From Peribacillus simplex NBRC 15720 = DSM 1321 (GTDB lineage: Bacteria > Bacillota > Bacilli > Bacillales > DSM-1321): a DNA stretch of 64,000 nt. This document shows, piece after piece, positions 55,190 through 64,000 of this stretch (within the stretch, counting starts at the first letter, position 1; the number at the start of each line of letters is the position of its first letter). The notes beneath the pieces were generated by a model, which worked only from the letters and a program-made list of their open reading frames with translations, had not been told where the DNA came from and did no database searches. The stretch covers positions 2,994,001 to 3,058,000 of the forward strand of contig NZ_CP017704.1 in the NCBI RefSeq assembly GCF_002243645.1, read 5' to 3'. Made by a program: the position numbers and the translations under genes.

Positions 55190-56287
55190 ATGGTGGTTAA
55201 ATCAGATGTATGCATAGTCGGATCAGGACCTGGAGGAGCCCTGCTGGCTTACCTATTGGCTAAGCAGGACATTTCAGTCGTATTGCTTGAAAGGCATTCT
55301 GAGGTTTCAAGAGAGTTCAGGGGCGAGTTCTTGAACGATGAAGGAGAGGCCATTCTTAAAAAGCACGGTTTATTCGAAAGTGTGGAAAGACTTGGCTTGC
55401 TTATGATGGAACAAATTGAATATTGGCATGACGGCCACATATTTAAAAGGATACTCCCTGAATGGCCTGTCGATCATGTTGGGATACATGTCCCTCAAAA
55501 TCATCTGCTTACAGCTATATTGAATGAGGCCGAAAAGCTGGACTCTTTTCAATTGATGATGAATACGAGGGTTACGGACTTGATACAGAATGAAATGGGC
55601 CGTTTTACAGGTGTCAAGGCTCGAAATGGCGGAGATGACCTGGAAGTGCAAAGTTCATTGATAATCGGAGCGGACGGCAGATTTTCCATCGTTCGAAAAA
55701 AAGCGGGAATACCGGCCGTGATTAAAGATCATGGCTATGATTTACTGTGGGCAAAAATTCCTGCTCCGGAGGGGTGGAAGCCTTCGATCAAGATGGCATT
55801 GGTCAATGGCTCACAGGTTGCCCTCTTCACTCAGGCTGGAGGTTTCATCCAAATTGGCTGGAATATAGAACATGGTTCATTTCCCCATTTGCGAAAACAG
55901 CATTTTGATCCGTTCATTGAAGATTTGCTTTTTGCCTTTCCTGAATTAAAAAAGGTTGTGTGTGAAAATATCCGCTCTTGGCAGGACTTCATTTTATTGG
56001 ATGTTTACAGCAGCTATTGTGAAACGTGGACAAAGGATGGCGTTGCTTTATTGGGTGATGCAGCACATACGATGACGCCTACAGGTGCGTTCGGACTCAA
56101 TTGTGCCATGAAGGATGCCGATATATTAGCCAAGCTTATTTCTGGATGCATCCTGCAGGGGGATACTGGCTTCCTTGGACTTAAGATGGCTGAGCCAAAA
56201 AGAAAAGCCGAAATTGAAAGATTACAGGCCATTCAGGTGGACAAGGAAATTTCCTTCGCATCACAGTTTGCCGCCGCTTATGTTTGA
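55190..56287 (+). CDS. FAD-dependent monooxygenase (class A, UbiH/PHBH-like)
   Basis: A 365-residue aromatic-hydroxylase-type flavoprotein: FAD GxGxxG at residues 11-16 (VGSGPGGALLAYLL), LIIGADGRFSIVRKKAG near 155 and the GD motif GVALLGDAAHTMTPTGAFGL near 285. No membrane segment. Class A monooxygenases hydroxylate activated aromatic or heteroaromatic rings using NAD(P)H and O2. It follows ribD by 23 bp in the same direction, so its substrate may be linked to the pyrimidine made there, which is inference from context only. Confidence 0.85.
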   Translation: MVVKSDVCIVGSGPGGALLAYLLAKQDISVVLLERHSEVSREFRGEFLNDEGEAILKKHGLFESVERLGLLMMEQIEYWHDGHIFKRILPEWPVDHVGIHVPQNHLLTAILNEAEKLDSFQLMMNTRVTDLIQNEMGRFTGVKARNGGDDLEVQSSLIIGADGRFSIVRKKAGIPAVIKDHGYDLLWAKIPAPEGWKPSIKMALVNGSQVALFTQAGGFIQIGWNIEHGSFPHLRKQHFDPFIEDLLFAFPELKKVVCENIRSWQDFILLDVYSSYCETWTKDGVALLGDAAHTMTPTGAFGLNCAMKDADILAKLISGCILQGDTGFLGLKMAEPKRKAEIERLQAIQVDKEISFASQFAAAYV

Positions 56288-56302
56288 ATAGGAGTGAAGG
56301 AT

Positions 56303-56866
56303 ATGAAATTCGGTTTTGATATTGACGATACCCTTATTAACTTGAGGGAGTTCGCATTCCATCTTTATAATGAAAAGCTTAATACGAACATAGAGTTAAC
56401 GAAATTCAGAGCTTTAAAGACGTTGGAGATCCATGAAGCTTTCGGGCTTGATAAAGAGGCTGGGGGCAAGATGTGGAACAGCCTTGCCGATGAAGTGTAT
56501 TATTCATCCTGTCCAGCCTTCGAGGGCGCAGTGGAAACGCTGCAGGAGCTTGAACGCGATGGTCATGAAATCTATTACATCACAGCCAGAAAAGCGGAGC
56601 ATGGTGAACGGACGAAAAAATGGCTGATTGAAAACGGCTTTCCGGTTAAGGATGACCACTTTTACTGCGGGATGAAGGATCATGAAAAAATTGATACGAT
56701 TCGCAAATTGGAAATGGATTATTATTTTGATGATAAACCGGCAGTGCTGGAAACTTTATTGGATATTCCAACAAAAGTGTATGCAATGGATAACTCCTAT
56801 AACAGGGAATTGGATATTCCAAGACTGACAAGCTGGTTTGAATTAAAAGAAATCCTCTCCAAATAA
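56303..56866 (+). CDS. HAD-like 5'(3')-nucleotidase family protein
   Basis: A 187-residue haloacid-dehalogenase protein of the NT5C-type nucleotidase family, with nucleophile motif KFGFDIDDTLINLR (D6 and D8), IYYITARKAEHGERTKKWL near residue 92 and MDYYFDDKPAVLETLL near 137. Members dephosphorylate nucleotides. In this cassette it could remove the ribityl phosphate from the RibD product, a step riboflavin synthesis also needs. ATG 56303 follows GGAG by 8 nt; it starts 15 bp after the monooxygenase and is closed by a terminator. Confidence 0.82.
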   Translation: MKFGFDIDDTLINLREFAFHLYNEKLNTNIELTKFRALKTLEIHEAFGLDKEAGGKMWNSLADEVYYSSCPAFEGAVETLQELERDGHEIYYITARKAEHGERTKKWLIENGFPVKDDHFYCGMKDHEKIDTIRKLEMDYYFDDKPAVLETLLDIPTKVYAMDNSYNRELDIPRLTSWFELKEILSK

Positions 56867-56884
56867 TCGAATTCACATAATGAC

Positions 56885-56916
56885 GGATGACTTGATAGAC
56901 TTGGGTCATCCTTTTT
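56885..56916 (+). terminator. Terminator of the rib-like cassette
   Basis: GGATGAC (56885-56891) / GTCATCC (56905-56911) followed by five T, 18 bp after the nucleotidase stop. Confidence 0.75.
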
Positions 56917-56982
56917 ATGTATACTATTATGAATAGTGATTCATTTTTTGGTGGAAAAATTATGAGAGTTGGGGGTAATGGG

Positions 56983-57381
56983 ATGGAGAGAAATATTGAA
57001 AGGTCATTGATAGGCATGCTTGGGATAGAAATGAAAGAAGTCGGTGATGGGAAAGTCATTGCGACGATGCCGGTGGATGAACGAACTAGGCAGCCGTACG
57101 GTTTATTGCATGGCGGAGCGTCCGTTGCCCTTGCGGAATCCGTTGCAAGCTTTGGCGGAATGCAGCTGGTAGATAGCACAAGACAAGCTGTCGTAGGCCT
57201 TGAAATCAATGCCAATCATGTAAGGGGCGTTCGTTCCGGTTTTGTTACCGCTGAAGGGAACATCATCCACCGTGGAAAGACGACGATGGTGTGGGACGTG
57301 AAAATCCATGATGAAGAGGATCATCTTATCTGCATTTCACGCTGTACATTGGCCGTTATCGACTTACCAAAGTCAAAGTGA
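56983..57381 (+). CDS. yuxO: Hotdog-fold acyl-CoA thioesterase (YuxO-like)
   Basis: A 132-residue PaaI/YdiI-type hotdog thioesterase with the signature RQPYGLLHGGASVALAESVA near residue 34, where the conserved Gly, His and Glu sit, and EINANHVRGVRSG near 72. YuxO-type proteins are candidates for 1,4-dihydroxy-2-naphthoyl-CoA hydrolysis in menaquinone synthesis; that assignment rests on family resemblance. ATG 56983 follows GGGGG by 7 nt. It neighbours the mrp operon as in B. subtilis. Confidence 0.83.
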   Translation: MERNIERSLIGMLGIEMKEVGDGKVIATMPVDERTRQPYGLLHGGASVALAESVASFGGMQLVDSTRQAVVGLEINANHVRGVRSGFVTAEGNIIHRGKTTMVWDVKIHDEEDHLICISRCTLAVIDLPKSK

Positions 57382-57478
57382 ATCAAAAGGACAAATGCAA
57401 TAAAGTGGCGTAATAATTCTACAGTGTCCGGTTTAAGTATAATATGGCAGTAGACTATTGTATGAAAAGAGGTTTTTT

Positions 57479-58198
57479 ATGCTTGTGGGTCATATACAAG
57501 AAATCACCCGTCATCCTGTAAAATCATTCACTGGTGAACAGGTACAGAAAACGAAGGTGATGGACTATGGACTATATGGAGATCGCAGCCATGCCTTTAA
57601 AGACAAAAATGGGAAGTTCCTGACGATAACCCAAGTACCGGAAATGGTCCGTTATCAAGCTGTTTTTTCTGGTGAGGAAACCCTTGATCAATATCCGGAA
57701 ATTAAAGTGAAGACCCCTTCAGGAAACGTGCTGACATGGGGAGAGGAAGCCTTTCAGGAGGAAATGGAACGGTTGTTAAAACAGGAGGCAGCACCCGTTG
57801 TTTATCACCCTGCACATATTCCTTTAGGTGCGATTGAAGAAGAAAACATCCTGCTTGTCAGTGATGCCTCGATTGGCGAATTGACAAAGCTTTGGGGAAA
57901 AGAACTGGATGGCAGGAGATTCAGGCAAAATTTGGTGCTATCCTTAGTGAACAAAACGCCTTTTTTAGAAGAGCGATGGTTCGGAAAAAGGATTCTAATC
58001 GGAAATGAAGTGGAATTGGAAATCAAAAGGTATTGTGAGCGTTGTATGATCATAACTGTCGATCCAAGCGATTCCCATAGAGATCCATCACTCCTGAAAA
58101 CTGTCGTCAAGGAAAGGAAAAATCATTTTGGCGTATATGCATCGGTCATGCAAACGGGTGAAATCAGAGTGGGCGACCAAGTATTTTTAAAGGATTGA
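57479..58198 (+). CDS. MOSC-domain protein
   Basis: A 239-residue protein with an N-terminal MOSC-N-like barrel (VGHIQEITRHPVKSFTGEQV, GDRSHAFKDKNGKFLTITQ) and a C-terminal MOSC domain whose conserved cysteine is in EIKRYCERCMIITVD. MOSC proteins handle sulfur or molybdenum cofactor, for example in N-hydroxylated compound reduction. ATG 57479 follows AGAGGT by 7 nt. It has a TATAAT-like box upstream and a terminator shared with mrpG. Confidence 0.85.
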   Translation: MLVGHIQEITRHPVKSFTGEQVQKTKVMDYGLYGDRSHAFKDKNGKFLTITQVPEMVRYQAVFSGEETLDQYPEIKVKTPSGNVLTWGEEAFQEEMERLLKQEAAPVVYHPAHIPLGAIEEENILLVSDASIGELTKLWGKELDGRRFRQNLVLSLVNKTPFLEERWFGKRILIGNEVELEIKRYCERCMIITVDPSDSHRDPSLLKTVVKERKNHFGVYASVMQTGEIRVGDQVFLKD

Positions 58199-58203
58199 GA
58201 CAG

Positions 58204-58238
58204 AAAAGAGCTGCACCTGTAATCAGGGCAGCTCTTTT
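58204..58238 (+). terminator. Terminator between the MOSC gene and mrpG
   Basis: AAAAGAGCTGC (58204-58214) / GCAGCTCTTTT (58228-58238), perfect 11-bp stem; A/T tails on both sides allow use on both strands. Confidence 0.85.
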
Positions 58239-58251
58239 GCAATGGCATGGA

Positions 58252-58590
58252 TCACCGGGTTTTCTTTAAATCATCCTGGACACTCCGATCCCACATTTTT
58301 ACGCCAGTATGATAAGCCGAGCGAATGATTAAATGTCCGGCAACAGGGCTGGTCATGAAGATAAAGATGATCGCGAGCACGACCCGGAAATCGAAATGAC
58401 TATGTTTATAATAAAAATATAACAAGGTGCCGATCAGGATGAACATGATCCCAAGTGTCGAGCTTTTTGAGGCAGCGTGATTTCTTGTATAGACGTCGGG
58501 TAGCCGGATGATGCCGAAAGCCGAGACTAAAAAGAGAAAGACCCCCATTAATAGGAATAGGGCGGATAGGATTTCAACGATTGCGGTCAT
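58252..58590 (-). CDS. mrpG: Na+/H+ antiporter subunit MrpG
   Basis: A 112-residue membrane protein with three hydrophobic segments and the PhaG/MnhG signature FGIIRLPDVYTRNHAASKSS near residue 25. It is the last gene of the mrp operon and starts inside mrpF (17-bp overlap). The true start at 58590 replaces a longer open frame that would overrun mrpF. Confidence 0.94.
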   Translation of the reverse strand: MTAIVEILSALFLLMGVFLFLVSAFGIIRLPDVYTRNHAASKSSTLGIMFILIGTLLYFYYKHSHFDFRVVLAIIFIFMTSPVAGHLIIRSAYHTGVKMWDRSVQDDLKKTR

Positions 58591-58858
58591 CTTCGATAAT
58601 CTCCCCTTTCTCAAGGAATTTGGCGAAAGCGACCGTTCCGATGAATGATAGGATTCCGAGCAGAAGAATGGCTTCCAGATATGCGCTTGTATCCATGACA
58701 ATGGAGGCAAGTGCAACGATTGCGATAAGATTGATTCCCATCGCATCGAGTGCGATGACCCGATCCGGTACGGAAGGCCCTTTGATTAAACGGTATAAGA
58801 ATCCAATCATGGAAAGCGAAACACCGAGCAACGCGATTTTAAGCATTAGATCGAACAT
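58574..58858 (-). CDS. mrpF: Na+/H+ antiporter subunit MrpF
   Basis: A 94-residue membrane protein with three hydrophobic segments and the PhaF/MnhF signature RLIKGPSVPDRVIALDAMG near residue 23. The start overlaps the mrpE stop by one base and the end overlaps mrpG. In B. subtilis MrpF has also been tied to bile salt/cholate efflux, which cannot be judged here. Confidence 0.95.
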   Translation of the reverse strand: MFDLMLKIALLGVSLSMIGFLYRLIKGPSVPDRVIALDAMGINLIAIVALASIVMDTSAYLEAILLLGILSFIGTVAFAKFLEKGEIIEDDRNR

Positions 58859-59334
58859 TATTTGCTCACCTCCATAATCGCCTTTTCAAATGTATTTTTA
58901 ATGCTGTCCACGGCCTCATCTTTGTCGGCAATATCCATCGCATGGATATAAAGAATCCGATTATCTTCCGATACTTCAACGACAAGTGTCCCTGGTGTCA
59001 GTGTAATTAAATTCGATAGTATCGTAATTTCCCAATCCTTAGTCAGCACGGTTTCAAATGCGAATATGCCAGGTCTCATATCCAGACTCGGTTTAAGCAC
59101 AACCTTAAGGACGCTAATGTTGGAAAGTATGAGTTCCCTTGCGAATATGAGCAGTAATAGAACGACGGCATTCACCCTGTTCAAGTAAAAACGATCATTG
59201 AAAAAATGACGGAAGACGAACATGATGCCGAGCCCCAATAAATATCCGATGATAAAAGTGCTCCCGTTAAACTCATTTTTCAAAAACATCCAGATAACCG
59301 CAAGGAACACATTCAGTAAAATTTGGAATGACAT
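58858..59334 (-). CDS. mrpE: Na+/H+ antiporter subunit MrpE
   Basis: A 158-residue protein with two hydrophobic N-terminal segments and the PhaE/MnhE block SNLITLTPGTLVVEVSEDNR near residue 100. MrpE supports assembly of the antiporter complex in the cytoplasmic membrane. It begins 6 bp after the mrpD stop. Confidence 0.95.
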   Translation of the reverse strand: MSFQILLNVFLAVIWMFLKNEFNGSTFIIGYLLGLGIMFVFRHFFNDRFYLNRVNAVVLLLLIFARELILSNISVLKVVLKPSLDMRPGIFAFETVLTKDWEITILSNLITLTPGTLVVEVSEDNRILYIHAMDIADKDEAVDSIKNTFEKAIMEVSK

Positions 59335-59340
59335 CAGGCA

Positions 59341-60822
59341 CTACTCCTTTAAAACCGCTTTGTTATAGATTTCTGGATTCATTAATGAATCTACAGCTTG
59401 TGTAATGAATGGGTAAATCGATTCTGTTCCTACTCCGAATAAAACGGAAATGATGACAAGGAGGACGGCAGGAACCAGCATTTTATTAACCGTTTCATTA
59501 GTTAAGGCATAATCAGCTTTTGGAGTTCCCCAAAAGCCATTCATGAATATTTTCATGACGGAATAAAGGACCATTAAGCTTGAAAGCAAGACAACGGCCA
59601 TTCCAAAGTAGGCTCCTTTTTCTGCAGCTCCCTGAAGAATCAGGAGCTTGCCGGCAAAACCGCTGAACGGCGGAATTCCGGCCAATGATATGGCAGCTAT
59701 GAAGAAGGTCCATGCAACGGCCGGATATTGCTTGATCAAGCCGCCCATTTCCCGCAAATCATCCGATCCGCTGATTTTGATCATGATGCCAACTAGCAGG
59801 AAGAGAGCAGCCTTGATCAGCATGTCATGAATGATATATAGAATGGAGCCCGATAAGGCCTGTTCATTCATGACGGAGATGCCGAATAGGATAACCCCGA
59901 CGGCGATGATGATATTGTAAATGATGATTTTTTTTACATCCCAATAAGCTATCGCACCAATGACACCGATGATGATGGTCAAGATTGCAAGTATCGCAAG
60001 GAAAGTATGGGTGAAATCCTGGTCATGGTAAAACATGAGTGTATAGGTCCTGAAAATGGAATATATCCCGACCTTTGTCAGCAATGCCCCGAATAAAGCC
60101 ATCACAGGAATGGGTGGAGCATAATAGGACCCAGGCAGCCATTGGAAGAGCGGGAAAATGGCACCCTTCAAACCGAATACGATCAGAAAGCCAATCGCTA
60201 TCACCGAGATGATTCCAGGCTGGCTGACTTCCGTTATCCTCTGGCTGATGTCCGCCATGTTCAATGTTCCTAGAACTGAATAAAGATACGCCACCATGAT
60301 GACGAAAAAGGAAGAGGAAAGCACATTGACGATGATATACTTCAATGATTCCCTCAGTTGGATTTTCGTCCCTCCCAGTACAAGCAGCACGTAGGAAGCC
60401 ATCAGCATGACTTCGAAGAAAACGAATAGATTGAAAAGATCCCCCGTAAGGAAGGCACCGTTTACACCAATCAGCAAAAATTGAAATATAGGATAATAAT
60501 AATGTCTTTCACGTTCCTCCCCTATGGAGTAAAACGAGTAAAGCAGTATAGCCAATCCAATGATATTCGTGGTCAGTACAAGCAGCGAAGAAAGCATATC
60601 TGCGACGATCACAATCCCGAATGGCGCATCCCAGCTGCCGACACCTAAAGCCAAGATACCTTGAGTATGGACCGTAAACACAAGATAAAGGGAAATCGCA
60701 ATTCCGATAAGAGAGGAAAAAAGGGATATCCCTCTTTGCAGCTTGATTTTTTTTGCAAAGAAAATGAGAAAGATGCCTGTGAAAAGCGGCCATAAAACAG
60801 GCATGAAAGTAAGATTATTCAT
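59341..60822 (-). CDS. mrpD: Na+/H+ antiporter subunit MrpD
   Basis: A 493-residue proton-translocating-type subunit with about 14 membrane segments, homologous to NuoL/M/N of complex I. Key features are the acidic residue in [20 protein letters not shown] near residue 135 and the lysine-containing [15 protein letters not shown] helix near 215. Together with MrpA it forms the ion path. It overlaps mrpC by 8 bp. Confidence 0.96.
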   Translation of the reverse strand: MNNLTFMPVLWPLFTGIFLIFFAKKIKLQRGISLFSSLIGIAISLYLVFTVHTQGILALGVGSWDAPFGIVIVADMLSSLLVLTTNIIGLAILLYSFYSIGEERERHYYYPIFQFLLIGVNGAFLTGDLFNLFVFFEVMLMASYVLLVLGGTKIQLRESLKYIIVNVLSSSFFVIMVAYLYSVLGTLNMADISQRITEVSQPGIISVIAIGFLIVFGLKGAIFPLFQWLPGSYYAPPIPVMALFGALLTKVGIYSIFRTYTLMFYHDQDFTHTFLAILAILTIIIGVIGAIAYWDVKKIIIYNIIIAVGVILFGISVMNEQALSGSILYIIHDMLIKAALFLLVGIMIKISGSDDLREMGGLIKQYPAVAWTFFIAAISLAGIPPFSGFAGKLLILQGAAEKGAYFGMAVVLLSSLMVLYSVMKIFMNGFWGTPKADYALTNETVNKMLVPAVLLVIISVLFGVGTESIYPFITQAVDSLMNPEIYNKAVLKE

Positions 60823-61156
60823 TCGCTTCCGTACCTCTCATTTCTTCCATGTCATCCGTACCGAGTTCCTGGTAGGTCCGATAAGCAAGTACCAGCAGAA
60901 ATGATGTGACTCCGAAACTGATGACGATTGCCGTTAAGATAAGCGCTTGCGGAAGCGGATCGACATAGGATGCAGCTTTATCACTTAGCAATGGAACGGA
61001 ACCGCCTTTCAAACCGCCCATCGTCAAAATCAATAGGTGGGCGCCGTGACTGAGCAGCCCAGTACCGATTATGATTCTTAAAATGCTTTTGGAAAGCATT
61101 AAGTAGGTCGCACACATAAATAGTATTCCAATGACAATGGCCATTAAAAGTTCCAT
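60815..61156 (-). CDS. mrpC: Na+/H+ antiporter subunit MrpC
   Basis: A 113-residue NuoK-like membrane protein with three segments and [20 protein letters not shown] near residue 65, the conserved PLPQALxLTAIVI signature. The start overlaps the mrpB stop by one base and the end overlaps mrpD. Confidence 0.96.
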   Translation of the reverse strand: MELLMAIVIGILFMCATYLMLSKSILRIIIGTGLLSHGAHLLILTMGGLKGGSVPLLSDKAASYVDPLPQALILTAIVISFGVTSFLLVLAYRTYQELGTDDMEEMRGTEANE

Positions 61157-61578
61157 TATTCACTCTCCCCTATCGTTTGAATAATGGTCATCGTTACACC
61201 AACAACCACAAGATAAACACCCAGATCAAAAAGTACCGCGGTATGAAGTGAGATGTGCCCAAGAAGCGGTAGATCGACATAATGATACACATGTGTCATG
61301 AGAGGCACCCCGAACACCAGCCCACCAGCTACGGTCAGGCTTGATATGAACAAGCCTGTACCGATCATTAGCTTATAGTCAATCGGCAAGATGCCGGTGA
61401 CGGTTTTAATGTCGAAAGCGAGCAACAGCAGGACTATGGCGGCTGAAGTCATTAAACCGCCGACAAACCCGCCTCCTGGCGAATAATGTCCCCCTAAAAA
61501 AATGGCTACCGCAAACAGCAGGATAACAAAGGCGGCGACTTTCGTAACCGTTTGGAGAATCAGGTCATTTTGCTTCAT
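61156..61578 (-). CDS. mrpB: Na+/H+ antiporter subunit MrpB
   Basis: A 140-residue membrane protein with four hydrophobic segments and the MnhB signature [20 protein letters not shown] near residue 28. It overlaps the end of mrpA by 4 bp (ATGA type) and precedes mrpC. Confidence 0.96.
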   Translation of the reverse strand: MKQNDLILQTVTKVAAFVILLFAVAIFLGGHYSPGGGFVGGLMTSAAIVLLLLAFDIKTVTGILPIDYKLMIGTGLFISSLTVAGGLVFGVPLMTHVYHYVDLPLLGHISLHTAVLFDLGVYLVVVGVTMTIIQTIGESE

Positions 61579-63980
61579 GATTTATCTTTCCCCCCTGTCA
61601 AACGCAATTTAATCATCGCGAATATTCCGAGCGCAGCGATGGAAAGGACACTGATTTCAAACATCGTATCAAGTCCGCGGAAATCAACGAGAATGACATT
61701 TACGACGTTTTTCCCGCCTGCTTCCTTATAAGCATTTTCAAGATAGTAATTGGATATGGAATCAAATAGTTTATTGCTGTGTGCCGATAAGGCAATCAAT
61801 GTCACGATAACTCCTACACCAATGGATATCAGGGCATTATTCAACTTGAATTTCATTCGTTCTTCCTTTCTGCTTGCCATTAACGGAAGGTGGAAGAAAC
61901 AGAGCAAGAACAGCGCTACCGAAATAGTTTCGATGACTAGTTGAGTCAGGGCTAAATCCGGTGCCCGCAGTAAAACGAAAAATAAGGAAATCGTATAACC
62001 GACGGCGCCTAAGATGATAATGGAAGTTAAACGGGATCTTGCAAACAGAATGGCGATCGAGCCAATCACGATGATCGCAGCCAATACCAATTCATATATA
62101 CCGATCGGGGCAAAATTCACTGTATCCAATTTAAATGCATCCTTCCAATAGAGCGTAAAGCCCAAGGAAAGAATGAAGAAAAGGAAGATTGAAAGCAAAT
62201 ACGTCCGAATCGAACCTGTCATTAATACTTTCATGACGGAGGAAGCTGAGCGTTCGAGCCCTCTTACCCCGTTATCATACAAAGCATTCAGGGATATGCG
62301 TTCAGGAATCCACTGAGTGATCTTCTGCCACTTCGGAAGCGTTTTGTATAAAAGGATTCCAAATGCTATGATGCCGACGGTCATCCATACTTCAGTATTG
62401 AATCCATGCCAGAAGGCGATATGGACTTGGAAATCCGGACCCACCAAGCTTGGCTGTATGCCGGCTACCGCAGGTTTAATGATCGACGAAGATAGCAAGT
62501 TTGGAAAAATACCGAAAACGATGACCAACGAAGCAAGGATGATTGGGGATAGCAGCATCCCGATCGGTGCCTCATGGGGCTTCTTTTCCAATAGTTGTAA
62601 CTGAAGTTTGCCTGTAAAGGGTTTGAGCACGACGATCATGCTATAAATAAAAGTGAATACACTGGCTACCCATGCCACCACAGGGAACAAAACCCCCCAC
62701 GTCTCCATATTGAAGATATTCAATTCCAATACATTCACCATGCTGGCTAAGAACATTTCCTTGCTGAGAAAACCATTGAAGGGCGGAAGTCCAGCCATTG
62801 AAAAAGCACCTATGACAGCGACGGTGAAAGTGATAGGCATCAACTGCATCAATCCGCCAAGCTTTCTGATATCACGCGTACCGGTTTCATGATCAATGAT
62901 GCCTGCAACCATGAAAAGGCTGCCTTTAAAGGTCGCATGATTAATCAAGTGGAATACTGCTGCAACCGTGGCTGCCAAGTATATATTTTCCCCTAAAGCT
63001 TCATAGTGGAGTGCCGCCGCACCAAGTCCCAAAAGCGACATGATCAATCCGAGCTGACTGATGGTGGAAAAAGCTAGAATCCCCTTTAAATCAGTCTGCT
63101 TGATTGCAGAGAATGAGCCCCAGAACAGGGTGATCAATCCGGTGATCGAAACGAGCCAGAACCATAATCCCGATTCTGCAAAAACAGGGCTTAATCGGGC
63201 AACCAAATAAATTCCGGCCTTGACCATTGTGGCCGAATGAAGGTAAGCACTGACTGGTGTTGGGGCTTCCATCGCGTCAGGAAGCCAGATATGGAACGGG
63301 AACTGTGCGGATTTAGTGAACGCACCAAGCAGCACAAGCAAAAGTGCAGGAATGAAGAGCGAGTGGTCCATAAGTTCCCCGCTTTGGGCTATCAATTCAC
63401 GTATGCTGAATGTGTTCCCCATAATGGAAAGGAGAATGATACCTCCAAGCATACCTAAGCCGCCAAGCACAGTGATCAGCAGTGATTTCTGCGCTCCATA
63501 ACGTGAACGCTCCCTTTCATTCCAATATCCTATCAATAGAAAAGATGATAAACTCGTGAATTCCCAAAACGAATAAAGGACAATTAGATTATCGGATAGG
63601 ACGACACCAAGCATCGCTCCCATGAAAAGCAAAAGGAAGACGTAAAATTGGTTCAGCCTTTCTTTCGCCTTCGATAAATAGAAAATTGAATACAGAACGA
63701 CGAGTGAACCTATACCTGTAATGAGCAAGGTGAACAAAAGCCCTAGTCCATCTACATAGAAATCAACATGAATTCCGAGAGAAGGAATCCATGTTGCCCT
63801 TTCCATAATGATATTCCCTTGTTTGGTCAAGGAAATGAACCTTGAAAAATAAGTGAAAAGGAGAACCGGTAAAATCAATACAAACCATCCTGTATGTATT
63901 TGTCGAAATAGTTTGTACAATATTGGCACAATAAGTGCGAATAGAAACGGTGATAATACCGCCCAATGAAGTAAAGACAT
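61575..63980 (-). CDS. mrpA: Na+/H+ antiporter subunit MrpA
   Basis: An 801-residue large subunit, the first gene of mrpABCDEFG. The NuoL-like N-terminal part has SFWEFTSLSSFLLIGYW near residue 140 (essential glutamate), LLVLLGAFTKSAQFPFHIWL near 215 (essential lysine) and LHSATMVKAGIYLVAR. The C-terminal part with RAPDLALTQLVIETISVALF is the MrpA-specific NuoJ-like region. The complex exports Na+ in exchange for H+ and supports alkali and salt tolerance. It starts 6 bp after a GGGGGGAG site; its promoter lies beyond the window. Length is complete. Confidence 0.97.
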   Translation of the reverse strand: MSLLHWAVLSPFLFALIVPILYKLFRQIHTGWFVLILPVLLFTYFSRFISLTKQGNIIMERATWIPSLGIHVDFYVDGLGLLFTLLITGIGSLVVLYSIFYLSKAKERLNQFYVFLLLFMGAMLGVVLSDNLIVLYSFWEFTSLSSFLLIGYWNERERSRYGAQKSLLITVLGGLGMLGGIILLSIMGNTFSIRELIAQSGELMDHSLFIPALLLVLLGAFTKSAQFPFHIWLPDAMEAPTPVSAYLHSATMVKAGIYLVARLSPVFAESGLWFWLVSITGLITLFWGSFSAIKQTDLKGILAFSTISQLGLIMSLLGLGAAALHYEALGENIYLAATVAAVFHLINHATFKGSLFMVAGIIDHETGTRDIRKLGGLMQLMPITFTVAVIGAFSMAGLPPFNGFLSKEMFLASMVNVLELNIFNMETWGVLFPVVAWVASVFTFIYSMIVVLKPFTGKLQLQLLEKKPHEAPIGMLLSPIILASLVIVFGIFPNLLSSSIIKPAVAGIQPSLVGPDFQVHIAFWHGFNTEVWMTVGIIAFGILLYKTLPKWQKITQWIPERISLNALYDNGVRGLERSASSVMKVLMTGSIRTYLLSIFLFFILSLGFTLYWKDAFKLDTVNFAPIGIYELVLAAIIVIGSIAILFARSRLTSIIILGAVGYTISLFFVLLRAPDLALTQLVIETISVALFLLCFFHLPLMASRKEERMKFKLNNALISIGVGVIVTLIALSAHSNKLFDSISNYYLENAYKEAGGKNVVNVILVDFRGLDTMFEISVLSIAALGIFAMIKLRLTGGKDKS

Positions 63981-64000
63981 AAACTCCCCCCCTTTTTAAA

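Noticed and set aside
56646..57215. A 189-codon minus-strand frame spanning the end of the nucleotidase gene and the start of yuxO
   Set aside because: It crosses the terminator at 56885-56916, has no ribosome site and opposes two well-supported genes.

Overview
This window reads as chromosome from a spore-forming, low-to-moderate GC Bacillaceae species close to Peribacillus / Bacillus simplex. The evidence is the gene content (YusN-type coat proteins, YuzL, YunB, LytH, a YhcN/YlaJ lipoprotein, YutH), strong AAGGAGG-type ribosome binding sites with frequent TTG/GTG starts, S-box riboswitches and a FadR-type operator. Gene order follows the yus-suf-yun-yut-yum-yui-mrp arc of the B. subtilis chromosome. 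Species assignment is inference; gene names come from recognised sequence features plus this gene order.

Layout. 1-3.7 kb: end of a metal ABC permease, a RodA/FtsW-type gene, two spore coat genes, proline dehydrogenase-like fadM and tiny yuzL. 3.8-9.4 kb: fadN-fadA-fadE beta-oxidation genes behind a FadR box. 9.7-11.3 kb: yusI, gcvH, yusF, yusE. 11.4-16 kb: two S-box controlled methionine units, metY and metNPQ. 15.9-17.5 kb: an accessory scar with a decayed IS1182-type transposase, a Bacillaceae GC-rich repeat and a duplicated hairpin. 17.5-22.7 kb: sufCDSUB. 22.9-36.8 kb: yunFEDC, an HD-GYP gene, sporulation genes yunB and lytH, lipA, yutC-yutH and an L,D-transpeptidase. 37-40.3 kb: hom-thrC-thrB. 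40.4-48.6 kb: an iron-sulfur and NAD(P)H block (Nfu, YuzD, two NDH-2 enzymes, YuzB, an A-type carrier, ferredoxin reductase), a DUF2225 pseudogene and a pair of perfect inverted DnaA boxes. 48.7-52.6 kb: yuiC, a binding-protein-like gene coupled to yuiD, and pepA. 53.2-56.9 kb: an accessory four-gene unit (divergent GTP cyclohydrolase II, full-length RibD, FAD monooxygenase, HAD nucleotidase) with its own promoter and terminator. 57-64 kb: a YuxO-type thioesterase, a MOSC protein and the complete mrpABCDEFG antiporter operon on the minus strand.

How it fits together. Most of the window is conserved housekeeping: fatty acid degradation feeding the respiratory chain, methionine uptake and synthesis under S-adenosylmethionine control, Fe-S cluster assembly (SufCDSUB, Nfu, A-type carrier) supplying lipoyl synthase and others, threonine synthesis and Na+/H+ homeostasis. 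The most interesting non-core element is the rib-like cassette at 53.2-56.9 kb. It could make a pyrimidine intermediate of riboflavin synthesis for a dedicated use, but the product cannot be read from sequence alone. No tRNA, rRNA, CRISPR array or prophage was seen.
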